DNA from: Chloroflexi bacterium UBA5177
Lineage (GTDB): Bacteria > Chloroflexota > UBA5177
Assembly (NCBI GenBank): GCA_002413265.1
Contig: DHWR01000136.1
Location: forward strand, 24,191-45,263
DNA: 21,073 nt
Direction: 5' to 3'
Shown here: in pieces, positions 1 through 7,207 of the stretch
Numbering within the stretch: position 1 is the first letter of the stretch
How the letters are laid out: every line of letters starts with the position of its first letter
Position numbers and translations under genes: made by a program
Notes under the pieces: model-generated
What the model was told of the DNA's origin: nothing
The model's database searches: none
Seen by the model: the letters and a program-made list of their open reading frames with translations, nothing else

Positions 1-294
1 GGCAAGCTCATTCACTCGTTGGCGCCATTCGGCATGGAGTTCGCCGAACCGCTCTTTCTGGCTCGCAACGTAGTACTGAGGGGCAAGCAACCGACCGTCG
101 GGGATAAGCACGTGAGGGTGCGCCTTTCGCAGTCGAATGCTTTCGCAGGCGGCATGTTCTTCAACGCCCCGTCGGAGTTTTTGGAGCTCCCGCTCGACAC
201 CGCTATGGATGTCCTTTTCCACGTTTCGTTGAACGAGTGGAAGGGCACTCTGGCGGTGGAGACTCAGATTCGGGATTGGCGAATCGCCGAATAA
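1..294 (+). CDS. recJ: Single-stranded-DNA-specific exonuclease RecJ, C-terminal end (5' truncated)
   Basis: RecJ is the 5'-3' single-strand exonuclease of recombinational and mismatch repair. Only the last 97 residues are in the window; the frame is open from base 1, so the gene begins upstream. The opening residues resemble the RecJ motif 'l-x-PFG-x-x-N-P-x-P-x-F', seen here as LAPFGMEFAEPLFL. The rest matches the C-terminal OB-fold of RecJ: a variable strand, a GGMFFNA turn, then the closing 'NEW-x-G' strand (LNEWKGTLAVETQIRDWR) that ends almost every RecJ. The catalytic DHH and DHHA1 domains lie outside the window. A strong hairpin follows the stop by a few bases. Identification rests on the PFG and NEWKG motifs and the order of the segment; I am fairly confident. 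Confidence 0.8.
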   Translation, partial: GKLIHSLAPFGMEFAEPLFLARNVVLRGKQPTVGDKHVRVRLSQSNAFAGGMFFNAPSEFLELPLDTAMDVLFHVSLNEWKGTLAVETQIRDWRIAE

Positions 295-298
295 AGAA

Positions 299-327
299 AA
301 ACGAGACCGTTGCAATCGGCCTCGTTT
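299..327 (-). terminator. Intrinsic terminator hairpin, best in the minus direction
   Basis: AAACGAG (299-305) pairs with CTCGTTT (321-327). An A/C mismatch separates this from an inner CCG/CGG stem, around a loop of about 7 bases. Read on the minus strand, the descending arm runs into CTCGTTTTTCTTTATT, a classic U-tract, so it should stop transcripts of the acidic-protein gene and of the Crp gene behind it. On the plus strand the arm ends in TTT followed by CCC, so it may also serve recJ, less efficiently. Confidence 0.75.
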
Positions 328-379
328 CCCATCAGCAATGCCGCGTTATCCCTTCCCGCGCGGCAAAAACAGTAGCGCT

Positions 380-592
380 TTAGTGGTGTCCGTGGTGGAG
401 GCGATGTCCCTCAACGTCGTCGTCCTCTTCGGTTCGCTTGTCGTCCGAGTCGATGTCGACGGTTTGAACCAATCCATGCCCTTCAACCTCGCCTTCGTCC
501 TCGTCCATAACCGCATCAATCGCGTTGTTGCTCGGTTTGAGGCGGCGGCCCTCTACGTCGGCCACTTTCCCTTTATTCTCTTCGTCGGTCAC
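380..592 (-). CDS. Small acidic protein with three VEG(H/R)xL repeats
   Basis: This is a 70-residue protein of unknown function. It has three copies of a short motif, DVEGRRL (residues 12-18), EVEGHGL (35-41) and DVEGHRL (59-65), spaced 23 and 24 residues apart. The linkers are rich in Asp and Glu, and the tail is His-rich (HHGHH). The core codons differ between copies (GTA GAG GGC, GTT GAA GGG, GTT GAG GGA), so the repeats are kept as protein and are not a recent DNA duplication. There are no Cys residues, no membrane segment and no signal peptide; it is probably soluble and disordered. The start is GTG, since an in-frame TAG lies eight codons before it; the Shine-Dalgarno match is weak. It lies about 100 bp after the Crp/Fnr gene on the same strand and just before a strong minus-strand terminator. 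I recall similar VEGH/VEAH small proteins in Actinobacteria and Chloroflexi, but know no function for them. Confidence 0.6.
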   Translation of the reverse strand: MTDEENKGKVADVEGRRLKPSNNAIDAVMDEDEGEVEGHGLVQTVDIDSDDKRTEEDDDVEGHRLHHGHH

Positions 593-695
593 GATGCGCT
601 CGTTGGAGACTCTCTACTGTTACTGATTGGTCGTTCGTGGGTCACTCTACCAATGCTACTCCCACGGTGGCTATGAACTGCATCACACGTTCCGG

Positions 696-1406
696 TCATT
701 CCCGGCCAATGCTCGCTTCCCCTAGCCGGTCGGTACTCAGGATATGGATGCGGCCGCGTTCCAGCCGGATCATGCCCTCGTCCACGAAGGCGTTAAGGTG
801 CTTGTTCACGCTTTCGCGGGTGGCGCCGGTCATGTTGGCCAGCTGCTGCTGGGTTATGCGAAAGGCCCCGCTATCGTCTGCCATTCCCTCGCCGCTCACG
901 ATCATGCCCTCTCGGGCCAGGCGCAGTAGGCGTCTGGCCAACCGGCTTCTTACGTCGAGCAGAGCGATTTCGTCCGCCAGATCGGTGCAGCGGCGGACCT
1001 GAGCGACTACAATTTCCAGACAGGTCCACAGTGCTTTCGGATGCGAGTCGATGAAGTCCCGGAAAGCAGCTCTCGATAGAAATAGAAGTGAGCAGTCTTC
1101 AACCGACGTGGCGCCTGCCGCTCTGGGCTCTTCATCGAACAGCGCCAGCTCGCCGAAGTATTCTCCGGGCTCGTACATCGCGAAGATCAGCTCATCACCC
1201 TCGGGGTTCTGCCGGCCGATGCTGACGTGCCCCGAGACGACGATGTACAGGCCGTCTCCACGATCGGCTTGCGAGAAGATGAGCTCGTTCCTGCCGTACC
1301 GACGCTGCACAACCTGACGAGCGAGCATGTCCAGTTCGGCCTCGGAAAGGTCACGAAACAGAGCGACCTCGCGTAGAGAATCGACCACAGTTGGCGCGGT
1401 GACCAT
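696..1406 (-). CDS. Crp/Fnr family transcriptional regulator
   Basis: This is a 236-residue DNA-binding regulator with two domains. The N-terminal cyclic-nucleotide-binding beta-barrel includes the phosphate-binding-cassette-like stretch FGELALFDEEPRAA. After a long dimerisation helix comes a C-terminal winged helix-turn-helix (FRITQQQLANMTGATRESVNKHL region), where TRESVNKHL is the recognition helix. It lacks the Cys cluster of FNR, so an Fe-S oxygen sensor is unlikely; cAMP, c-di-GMP or another ligand is possible. The open frame extends 15 codons further upstream, but I chose ATG at 1406 because GGAGGG (complement of 1411-1416) lies at ideal spacing and homology begins just after it. It is transcribed divergently from an MFS transporter that itself ends in a cyclic-nucleotide-binding domain, so regulation of that gene is a natural guess. 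Confidence 0.88.
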   Translation of the reverse strand: MVTAPTVVDSLREVALFRDLSEAELDMLARQVVQRRYGRNELIFSQADRGDGLYIVVSGHVSIGRQNPEGDELIFAMYEPGEYFGELALFDEEPRAAGATSVEDCSLLFLSRAAFRDFIDSHPKALWTCLEIVVAQVRRCTDLADEIALLDVRSRLARRLLRLAREGMIVSGEGMADDSGAFRITQQQLANMTGATRESVNKHLNAFVDEGMIRLERGRIHILSTDRLGEASIGRE

Positions 1407-1434
1407 TAGACCCTCCGGGTTCCCGATAACTGTT

Positions 1435-1445
1435 CGGTCAGACCG
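1435..1445. promoter_or_regulatory. Interrupted palindrome in divergent crp/MFS intergenic region
   Basis: CGGTC-A-GACCG is a perfect 5+5 inverted repeat in the roughly 127 bp between the Crp/Fnr start and the MFS start. It does not match the TGTGA or TTGAT half-sites of CRP or FNR. It could still be an operator for the divergent regulator. No convincing -35/-10 pair was found on either strand here. Confidence 0.25.
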
Positions 1446-1533
1446 TACCACAGCATTCTTGAAAGTGCAACGGCCGGTCTAGCCGGTAGGATGGGCAACG
1501 GCGAGCCCACCGAGGGATGAGGAGTGCAGCGGG

Positions 1534-3282
1534 GTGAAGGACCTCTTCGAGGTCGCGCGAAGCCGAAATCTAAGGGTTCTTCTCGCCGGACGCCTGGTCT
1601 CCGCCGGCGGAGATTTCGTCTATCAGGTCGCTCTCAGCATTGCGATCTTTGCGTATGCGCATCAGAGCAGCCTTGCGGTCAGTGCGTTCTGGATCGTTCG
1701 TCTGGCGCCGCCGCTGGTTCTTGGCTCTCCCGTGGGCGCCCTGGCGGATCGACTCGGCTACCGGCGGGCGATGATAATCGCCGACGTGGGCCGGCTCGTG
1801 CTGGTAGCGGTTATGGCGCTGGTCGCGCGACCGGCAACATGGGGCTGCTCTACCCGCTCATTTTCTTGGTTTCCGGTTTCTCGTCGCTGTTCAATCCAGC
1901 GAGTGTTGGTCTCGTGCCACAGCTGGATGATGACAAAGATCAGCACATGGCCGCCAATGCCGTCATCGGAGAGATTAGCTCCATTGCCTCCATTGTCGGG
2001 AGCGCCATCGGAGGGGTTCTGGCGGGCGCGGGACTGACCACCTAGCTGCTGCTGGGCGATGCCGCGAGCTTCGGCGTGTCGGCCCTCTCACTCATGCTGA
2101 TCCAACTCGTTCCGACTAGCCCCGGCGAGACTGAGCACAGCGAGGACGAAGACGAGGAAGAGGAGGTCGGGGGAAGCTTTCTGGGCGGCTTTCGTCTTTT
2201 GGCTCGCCGTCCCCTGCTGGTCTTCGCGGCATCGGTGATGGCGCTTCCGGAGGTGACATCCGGAGCGATTCTGGTTTTGGATCGTGCCGTACGCGCAGGA
2301 GGCGCTGCATCTGGGTGGCGCCGGGGTCGGCTACCTGTCCGCGGCTCTCGGCGTGGGCGCCGTGATCGGCGGTCTGGTCGCGGCCACGGTGGGCAACAAC
2401 GTGCGGCTCGACACGCTGCTGGCAGTCGGCGTAGGCATACTCGGCGCCGCGATGATCGTGTTCGGAGTGATTCATGTAGCTGCCGCTGCTATCGCCTGCT
2501 TGATCGTGCTTGGCCTTGCCGAAACACTTGAGTACATGGCCTACGAGACGCTGCTGCAACAGTCAGTTCCGGAGAACATGATCGGTCGAGCGGCCGGGTC
2601 TATGGACACGCTCTTCTTCAATGTCATGCTGTTCGGCAATCTGGTTAGCGGGCTCCTGGCGGCCACTATCGGCCTCACCATAGCGATCCTCAGCTTTGGC
2701 GTCGGGATACTGGCGGTGACTGGGATCGCCTGGGTCAATTTGCGCCGCCAGTCCCAAGGGGAGCCGGATGCCGAACGCCTTGCGCGTGTCCCAGCCTTCC
2801 AGGACGTGCCGGCCGGCGTTCGAGAGTGGGGGGTGCGACGCATGGTTCGTGAACAATTCCGCCCGGGAAGCGTCATCATTCGTCAGGGAGACGAGGGCGA
2901 TACCTTTTACATCATTGCGAAGGGAACGGCTCGGGTCGAGATGGCCTCGGAGGGAGGCACGCTAGAGGTGCGACTGAGCAAGGGCGATTTCTTTGGAGAG
3001 ATCGCGCTTCTCGAAAACGTGCCGCGCACGGCGACGGTGCGAGCCGCGGATGACCTCACGGTCTATTCCATGAGTCGTGAAGACTTCGAGGAGCTACGGT
3101 CACGCACTGCCGAGCTTTCGCGATCGCTGCTCGAAACGGCGTCTGCGCGGCAAGAGCAAAACCGCAATTTCAGATTGACGCTTGCCCGATCGGTTGAGCT
3201 AGGAGGCGGCCCGGCCGCAATACAAGCCGACCGGTCTCGCCACCTCAGGAGCTGGGGTTCGCGTAACGCTCAACCGCTATAA
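1534..3282 (+). pseudogene. MFS transporter fused to C-terminal cyclic-nucleotide-binding domain, disrupted
   Basis: One coding region is spread over two frames. It starts at GTG 1534 (GAGGAG a little upstream) with an MFS N-terminus: a first helix, then GALADRLGYRRAM, the MFS loop-2 signature. Near 1827-1838 the homology moves from frame 1 to frame 3 (one base lost or two gained) and continues through LFNPASVGLVPQL. An in-frame TAG at 2043-2045 interrupts it. Homology resumes in the same frame (LLLGDAASFGVSALSLML). Near 2262-2272 it returns to frame 1 (one base gained), giving WFWIVPYAQEALHLGGAG and the last helices. From about 2780 a complete cyclic-nucleotide-binding domain follows, with FGEIALLENVPRTATV as the ligand cassette. 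Neighbouring genes are intact, so sequencing error in three places is less likely than decay. The segment from GTG 2284 could still yield a shorter protein. Its 3' end overlaps the convergent GAF gene by 38 bp. Confidence 0.8.
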
Positions 3283-4084
3283 GGATGTCCGTGGCCAGCG
3301 TTCTTGCTCGTTCCCCCTTGCGGCTCAGGCGATGTACGAGACGTGCCAGCTCAAGCGTGGCGTCGGGGCTGGTTACGCCCTGAGCCAACGCGGTGTCTAC
3401 AGCCGCGGTGATCGTGCTCGAGCCTCGTTCCGCCGCCAGCCTGCCAAGCTCCGAGACTAGAAGTTTCCCGATGCTGGTGACCTTCTGCGCTTGTTCCACG
3501 GCGATAGCAGCGGGCTGCGCAAAGAGCCCCAGCAGCTCCATGTCGTTCAGCCCGAACGAAGCACCCGCATGCTTATCCAGCACTTCGAGCACCCCGACGA
3601 CGTCTTCTCCCACGATCATGGGCACCGCCAGTATTGACTGAGGGATGTATCCGACCGACTGTGCGAAGTCCTTTGCCCAGCGGGGGTCGCGACGCACGTC
3701 TGACGAAGCGATGGGCTCGCCGGTCATCACGACCCATCCGGCGATGCCCTGGTGGGCTGGAATCCGCAAGCCCAGCACGTCTGCCCCCCCTGAGGCGGCC
3801 TCGAAGACCAGTTCGTTGGCTTCGGCGTCGAGCAACAAGATCGAGCCGGCTTCCGCGTTGAACAGACGGCGAGCGGCAACCAGAATACCTTCGAGCAGAG
3901 CGCGAAACGGCGCTTCTCCTACGGTTGTTCCGACGACATCAGAAAGCTCGAGGATTTCTCGCAGCGCGTCAGCTCCACTTGCCTGCGAGGCTTCCAGCTC
4001 CAGACGATGGATCTGCACCGCCTGGGCCGCGATCGTGGCCCTCGCGTCTTCCAGCTCGCGCTGCATGTCCTGTTCTTCAGCCAA
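3245..4084 (-). CDS. GAF domain sensor protein
   Basis: This 279-residue soluble protein has a short N-terminal coiled coil (about residues 1-40, rich in Glu, Gln, Ala and Arg). One GAF domain follows (about 45-200), with the recognisable stretches AEAGSILLLD, GIAGWVVMTGEPI, DVRRDPRW and ILAVPMIVGEDVVGVLEVLDK. The C-terminal tail is helical and has no kinase, cyclase or HTH output domain. GAF domains bind small ligands or mediate protein contacts. The start is not certain: the frame reaches a TTG at 4105, but the TTG at 4084 has AAGGAG (complement of 4092-4097) exactly 7 bases upstream, and an ATG at 4066 is a third option. It overlaps the 3' end of the subtilase gene by 8 bp, so the two are surely cotranscribed and probably translationally coupled. 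I infer that it regulates or targets the protease. Confidence 0.82.
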   Translation of the reverse strand: MAEEQDMQRELEDARATIAAQAVQIHRLELEASQASGADALREILELSDVVGTTVGEAPFRALLEGILVAARRLFNAEAGSILLLDAEANELVFEAASGGADVLGLRIPAHQGIAGWVVMTGEPIASSDVRRDPRWAKDFAQSVGYIPQSILAVPMIVGEDVVGVLEVLDKHAGASFGLNDMELLGLFAQPAAIAVEQAQKVTSIGKLLVSELGRLAAERGSSTITAAVDTALAQGVTSPDATLELARLVHRLSRKGERARTLATDILIAVERYANPSS

Positions 4085-4925
4085 CCGCGCGCTCCTTCTC
4101 GGCAAGCAAGGCTTCTCGCACGTTCTTCGACGTGTAGTACATGACCGTCTTCAGCTGAAAGGGTGTCAGCTCAGGATGCTTGCTCAAAATGAGGGCGACG
4201 ACCCCAGCGATGTGCGGCGTAGCGTAGCTGTTGCCGGTGCCGATCGAATACGATTTCTCGGCCCACGCGAGCTCGATGTCGACGCCGGGAGCCGTGAACT
4301 CGACCGGCGGGTCGGGGTTGTAATAGAAGGTGAGTGGATCTTGCTCGGTATGGCTCGCGACCGAGATGACTGACGAAAAGAGCCATGGATAGCTGTATAC
4401 GGGCATGTTGTTGGCCGATGCGACCATGACTGTGTTCTGAAAGTAGGCCGCATCGGCCAGGTCGTGGAGCACTGCTACGTGTTCCTGCTTGCGCGTGCTG
4501 AGGCTCAGATTGATCACATTCATCTTGTTCTCGACCGCCCATCGCACGCCGGCGATAAGCGCGTCCCCTCCACCTTTGAGGTTCTCGTTGAGTACTCGTG
4601 CGCTGTAGAGTTCCGCATAGGGAGCAATTTTGTGGATGATGCCGGCGCAGGCAGTGGCGTGTCCAAACAGGTCACCATGCGGGCCTTCACGAAGCACCAG
4701 GCCTTCCTCACCCTTCTCGACGACTACGCCGCCGCGAACCGCTCCGTCGATAGCCGGGTGGTCAGCCTCGATTCCCGAGTCCACGATGCAAACCTTAATT
4801 CCCATGCCGGTGCTGCCGCCCCAGGCCCAGTCCGGCGTGACTTCCTGCCACGGCACGGGAAAGACGGGAGGCCGTTCTTCAGGATTGGTCGGCCAGCTAA
4901 AGGCAGGAAGCTGCTGTTCTTCCAC
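4077..4925 (-). CDS. S8 family serine peptidase (cytosolic subtilase without prodomain)
   Basis: This 282-residue subtilisin-fold protease has the complete catalytic triad: Asp49 (CIVDSG), His89 (FGHATACAG) and Ser233 (GNSYATPHIAG), with oxyanion Asn172 (ASANN). There is no signal peptide, no membrane segment and no long inhibitory prodomain, so it should act in the cytoplasm; the first 35 residues are Pro-rich and could act as a short lid. The active-site blocks deviate slightly from textbook form (GHAT for GHGT, GNSYA for GTSMA). Start is GTG at 4925, with AGGA about 6 bases upstream. The GAF gene begins inside its last codons. Upstream, TTGACA (complement of 4985-4990) and TATACT (complement of 4966-4971) are good promoter hexamers but only 13 bp apart. 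The specific substrate is unknown. Confidence 0.88.
   Translation of the reverse strand: MEEQQLPAFSWPTNPEERPPVFPVPWQEVTPDWAWGGSTGMGIKVCIVDSGIEADHPAIDGAVRGGVVVEKGEEGLVLREGPHGDLFGHATACAGIIHKIAPYAELYSARVLNENLKGGGDALIAGVRWAVENKMNVINLSLSTRKQEHVAVLHDLADAAYFQNTVMVASANNMPVYSYPWLFSSVISVASHTEQDPLTFYYNPDPPVEFTAPGVDIELAWAEKSYSIGTGNSYATPHIAGVVALILSKHPELTPFQLKTVMYYTSKNVREALLAEKERAVG
4092..4097 (-). promoter_or_regulatory. Shine-Dalgarno site deciding the GAF gene start
   Basis: On the minus strand AAGGAG lies inside the last codons of the subtilase, 7 bases before TTG 4084. That TTG overlaps the subtilase stop (GTTGGCTGA). This favours a coupled TTG start over the upstream TTG at 4105 or the downstream ATG at 4066. 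Confidence 0.5.
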
Positions 4926-5018
4926 TGGGGTTCCTAGCGAAATGGGCGGCTGTACGAACGCAGCGAGTATAGCCTTTAGAGCACTGTCAAGAGTTGGCTA
5001 CTCAGCCGAACGTGCCGA

Positions 5019-5534
5019 TCAACGCTTACCGGGCGATTGCTGAGAGTTCTGGTAGTTGGCGAGGGCCTCCGCGATGACACGTTCGGCGACCGCTGCTCCC
5101 TCCCATCCCTGGAGCTCGGTATCTTTCTCCTCGAGCAGCTTGTAGGTGGCGAAGAAGTGTTCGATCTCCTTTAGCCAATGCCCATGGAGGTCTTCGATGT
5201 CGAAAACGTCGTCGAATCGCGGGTCGCCGTCCGGCACTGCAAGGATCTTTTCGTCTTCGCCCTTGTCGTCGTGCATCCGAAGCACTCCGATGGGACGAGC
5301 CGGAATGACACAGCCAGGAAAGGTAGGGTCGAGCACGAGTACCAAAACGTCTAACGGGTCTCCGTCCTTCGAGAGAGTGTGCGGGAGAAACCCGTAGTCC
5401 GCGGGGTAGTGGACGGACGAGTGGAGCACACGGTCCAGCCGGATCTGACCGGTGGCGTGATCGTACTCGTACTTATTTCTGCTGCCCTGCGGGATCTCGA
5501 TGGTTACATCGATGTTGTCAGCCACACGTCTCAC
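5019..5534 (-). CDS. ppa: Inorganic pyrophosphatase (family I, soluble)
   Basis: This enzyme hydrolyses pyrophosphate to two phosphates, pulling biosynthetic reactions forward; it is cytoplasmic and Mg-dependent. The 171-residue length is typical of bacterial family I enzymes. Diagnostic blocks are IEIPQGSRNKYEYD (substrate-binding Lys and Tyr), HYPADYGF, the metal-binding signature DGDPLDVLVL (Asp57, Asp59, Asp62), and DEKILAVPDGDPRFDD, then the C-terminal HFFATYK segment. The GTG at 5534 is the most upstream start and has AGG just before it; a second GTG three codons later is possible. It follows the radical SAM gene by 36 bp on the same strand and is probably cotranscribed from the promoter at 7135-7163. 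Confidence 0.95.
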   Translation of the reverse strand: MRRVADNIDVTIEIPQGSRNKYEYDHATGQIRLDRVLHSSVHYPADYGFLPHTLSKDGDPLDVLVLVLDPTFPGCVIPARPIGVLRMHDDKGEDEKILAVPDGDPRFDDVFDIEDLHGHWLKEIEHFFATYKLLEEKDTELQGWEGAAVAERVIAEALANYQNSQQSPGKR

Positions 5535-5570
5535 TCGACCTGCCGGCTACCGGCCGCATTCCGCATACCT

Positions 5571-7061
5571 CTACGCAGTCAGCGTCGCGGGCCCTGACTG
5601 GAAAACTAGCTGATCCACCTCGGACATGTAGCTCGCAAAGTGGACCGGCTTGCCTATGTTGCGTTGAATTTCGACCGGAGTCATTCCGTCGATAGTGCGA
5701 GTTCCGGTCTTGTCAAGCATGACCGTCGGCAACACCACGACGTCACCGCGGTAGCGTCCTGAAGTTTTCACGACGTCACCCCCCGTGAGCAGACCAGAAA
5801 CACGAACACGCGGTCCGAAAAAGCTGTTCGAAGTCACACACAGCTCAGCCTCCGCGCCGCTGAGGTCGACCCACTCCTCGACAATCTCATCGAGGCATTC
5901 TCCAATCATCTCCCCGCAGACAAGGCTGATCGCCGGCCCATTGCTTCTCTTGTCCGCACCTCGAATAATCCGCTTTCGGCGCTTCCAATCGTCGAGCAGG
6001 TCTCGTACCATGCCGATGCCGTTCTCGAATTGGGGATAACCGTCGTACGCCTGAGCGCTCGGAACGGGCTCCCCCGAAAGCAAGTACAGCTCGTCGGAGG
6101 CGTAGACAACGCTGCTGCCGTGCGCGTGTCGGAGCTCGCGCTGCCAATTCCGCGTCTGCCGTACCACCGCCCGTGCCTCCTCGGCCTCGAAGGTTCGAAG
6201 TGGTAGCTTCGCGGCGCTCGGCAGTATCCGGCTGCAGGAGGGGTCCGGCCCCTCGAGAATTTCCTTCGGAGTCCTGGTGAGTCCGACCGGGACGATGCCG
6301 ATTGAGAGCACCTGCGGGTAAAAGGCGGCGAGATCGCGAACCGTGTGCTCCAGCACCGAGCCGTCGTTCATCCCCGGACAGGCAACCACCTGGGTATGAA
6401 CGCGTATCCCAAGCGAGAAGAGGCGTTCGAGCTGCAGCATGATGTCCGGGATCTTTTCATTGCCCAGCAAGACGCGGCGCATTTCCGGTTCGGTGGCGTG
6501 GACGGAAACGTACAGAGGGCTAAGGCGTTGCTCCTCCAATCGCTTCCAATCGCTCTCGTTCAGGTTCGTGAGCGTTACGAAGTTTCCGAACAGGAATGAG
6601 TAGCGATAGTCGTCGTCGCGGATGTAGAGGCTGTTGCGCATACTTCCCGGGAGCTGATCGATAAAGCAAAACGGGCAGTGGTTGTTGCACTCGCGAATGG
6701 GGGAGAAGGTCGGCTCTGTGAAGGAAATGCCGGCAGACTCGCCGGCGCGCGGAAAGGCTACACGCACACGGCTTCGATCCGGTTGCTCTGGCGAGACAAC
6801 TTCGAAGCGGAGCACCTCCGCATCGGCGCAAAAGAACTGATAGTCGATGACGTCCCGGATCTTGCTGCCGTTGATGCTCAGGATAGTGTCACCGGCGTGC
6901 AGACCGGCGCGGTCGGCAGGGCTGCCAGGATCTACAGACTCGACGACCCCGCCCCGGTTGTGGAACTTGTGACCGCGTTGACGAGCACTTTTCTCGCCAA
7001 ATTCGACGCCCGAGATGAGGTCTCCGGGTGCGCCGATGGGTCGCAGGCGCGGCGAGCTCAA
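5571..7061 (-). CDS. Radical SAM protein with PDZ and DUF512 domains (TIGR03279-type)
   Basis: This 496-residue protein has three parts: a PDZ-like domain (about 36-90, GGVVESVDPGSPADRAGLHAGDTILSING region); a radical SAM core with the 4Fe-4S ligands Cys125, Cys129 and Cys132 in CNNHCPFCFIDQ; and a C-terminal DUF512 domain ending in a second conserved region (YPQFENGIGMVRDLLDDW, and SNSFFGPRVRVSGLLTGGD). This architecture is the putative radical SAM family TIGR03279/COG1625, whose reaction is unknown. The start codon appears to be TTG at 7061, the only ATG/GTG/TTG start upstream of the homology. About 35 residues precede the PDZ domain, which is longer than usual, so the true initiation site is uncertain. 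It heads a transcript with ppa behind it. Confidence 0.9.
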   Translation of the reverse strand: MSSPRLRPIGAPGDLISGVEFGEKSARQRGHKFHNRGGVVESVDPGSPADRAGLHAGDTILSINGSKIRDVIDYQFFCADAEVLRFEVVSPEQPDRSRVRVAFPRAGESAGISFTEPTFSPIRECNNHCPFCFIDQLPGSMRNSLYIRDDDYRYSFLFGNFVTLTNLNESDWKRLEEQRLSPLYVSVHATEPEMRRVLLGNEKIPDIMLQLERLFSLGIRVHTQVVACPGMNDGSVLEHTVRDLAAFYPQVLSIGIVPVGLTRTPKEILEGPDPSCSRILPSAAKLPLRTFEAEEARAVVRQTRNWQRELRHAHGSSVVYASDELYLLSGEPVPSAQAYDGYPQFENGIGMVRDLLDDWKRRKRIIRGADKRSNGPAISLVCGEMIGECLDEIVEEWVDLSGAEAELCVTSNSFFGPRVRVSGLLTGGDVVKTSGRYRGDVVVLPTVMLDKTGTRTIDGMTPVEIQRNIGKPVHFASYMSEVDQLVFQSGPATLTA

Positions 7062-7092
7062 GCGGTAAATCCCTCTCTAGAAGAGCAGAATT

Positions 7093-7115
7093 CCCCAGGA
7101 TTGTCAGACCTGGGG
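7093..7115 (-). other. Hairpin in the 5' leader of the radical SAM gene
   Basis: CCCCAGG (7093-7099) and CCTGGGG (7109-7115) form a perfect 7-bp stem with a 9-base loop, between the predicted transcription start (about 7128) and the start codon at 7061. No U-run follows on either strand, so it is not a normal terminator. It could stabilise the leader or act as a protein-binding site. Confidence 0.5.
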
Positions 7116-7117
7116 AC

Positions 7118-7129
7118 GTCCGAACGGAC
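7118..7129. promoter_or_regulatory. Palindromic operator candidate at predicted transcription start
   Basis: GTCCG-AA-CGGAC is a perfect 5+5 inverted repeat that coincides with the expected +1 of the radical SAM/ppa promoter. A repressor bound here would block initiation. No regulator is assigned. Confidence 0.35.
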
Positions 7130-7134
7130 ACTTA

Positions 7135-7163
7135 ACTGTAGGAACTGTTGGAGAATATGTCAA
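7135..7163 (-). promoter_or_regulatory. Sigma70-type promoter for radical SAM-ppa
   Basis: On the minus strand TTGACA (7163-7158) is a perfect -35. A 17-bp spacer separates it from TACAGT (7140-7135), a 4/6 match to the -10. Predicted start of transcription is near 7128, giving a leader of about 67 bases before TTG 7061. A further inverted repeat, ACCTG-TACGT-CAGGT (7163-7177), abuts the -35. Confidence 0.6.
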
Positions 7164-7207
7164 CCTGTACGTCAGGTCGGCTCGCCCTTGCGCTGCCGCA
7201 AAAAGCT

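Noticed and set aside
338..676. 112-codon plus-strand open frame opposite the acidic-protein gene
   Set aside because: Hydrophobic complement of the Asp/Glu-rich gene; no ribosome site or recognisable domain, while the minus strand shows real repeats.
1827..1838. Programmed frameshift in the MFS gene
   Set aside because: No slippery heptamer or downstream pseudoknot seen, and an amber codon plus a second shift follow, which fits decay better.
4966..4990. Strong promoter before the subtilase (TTGACA and TATACT)
   Set aside because: Hexamers are good but the spacer is only 13 bp, too short for normal sigma70 use, so it is mentioned but not listed.
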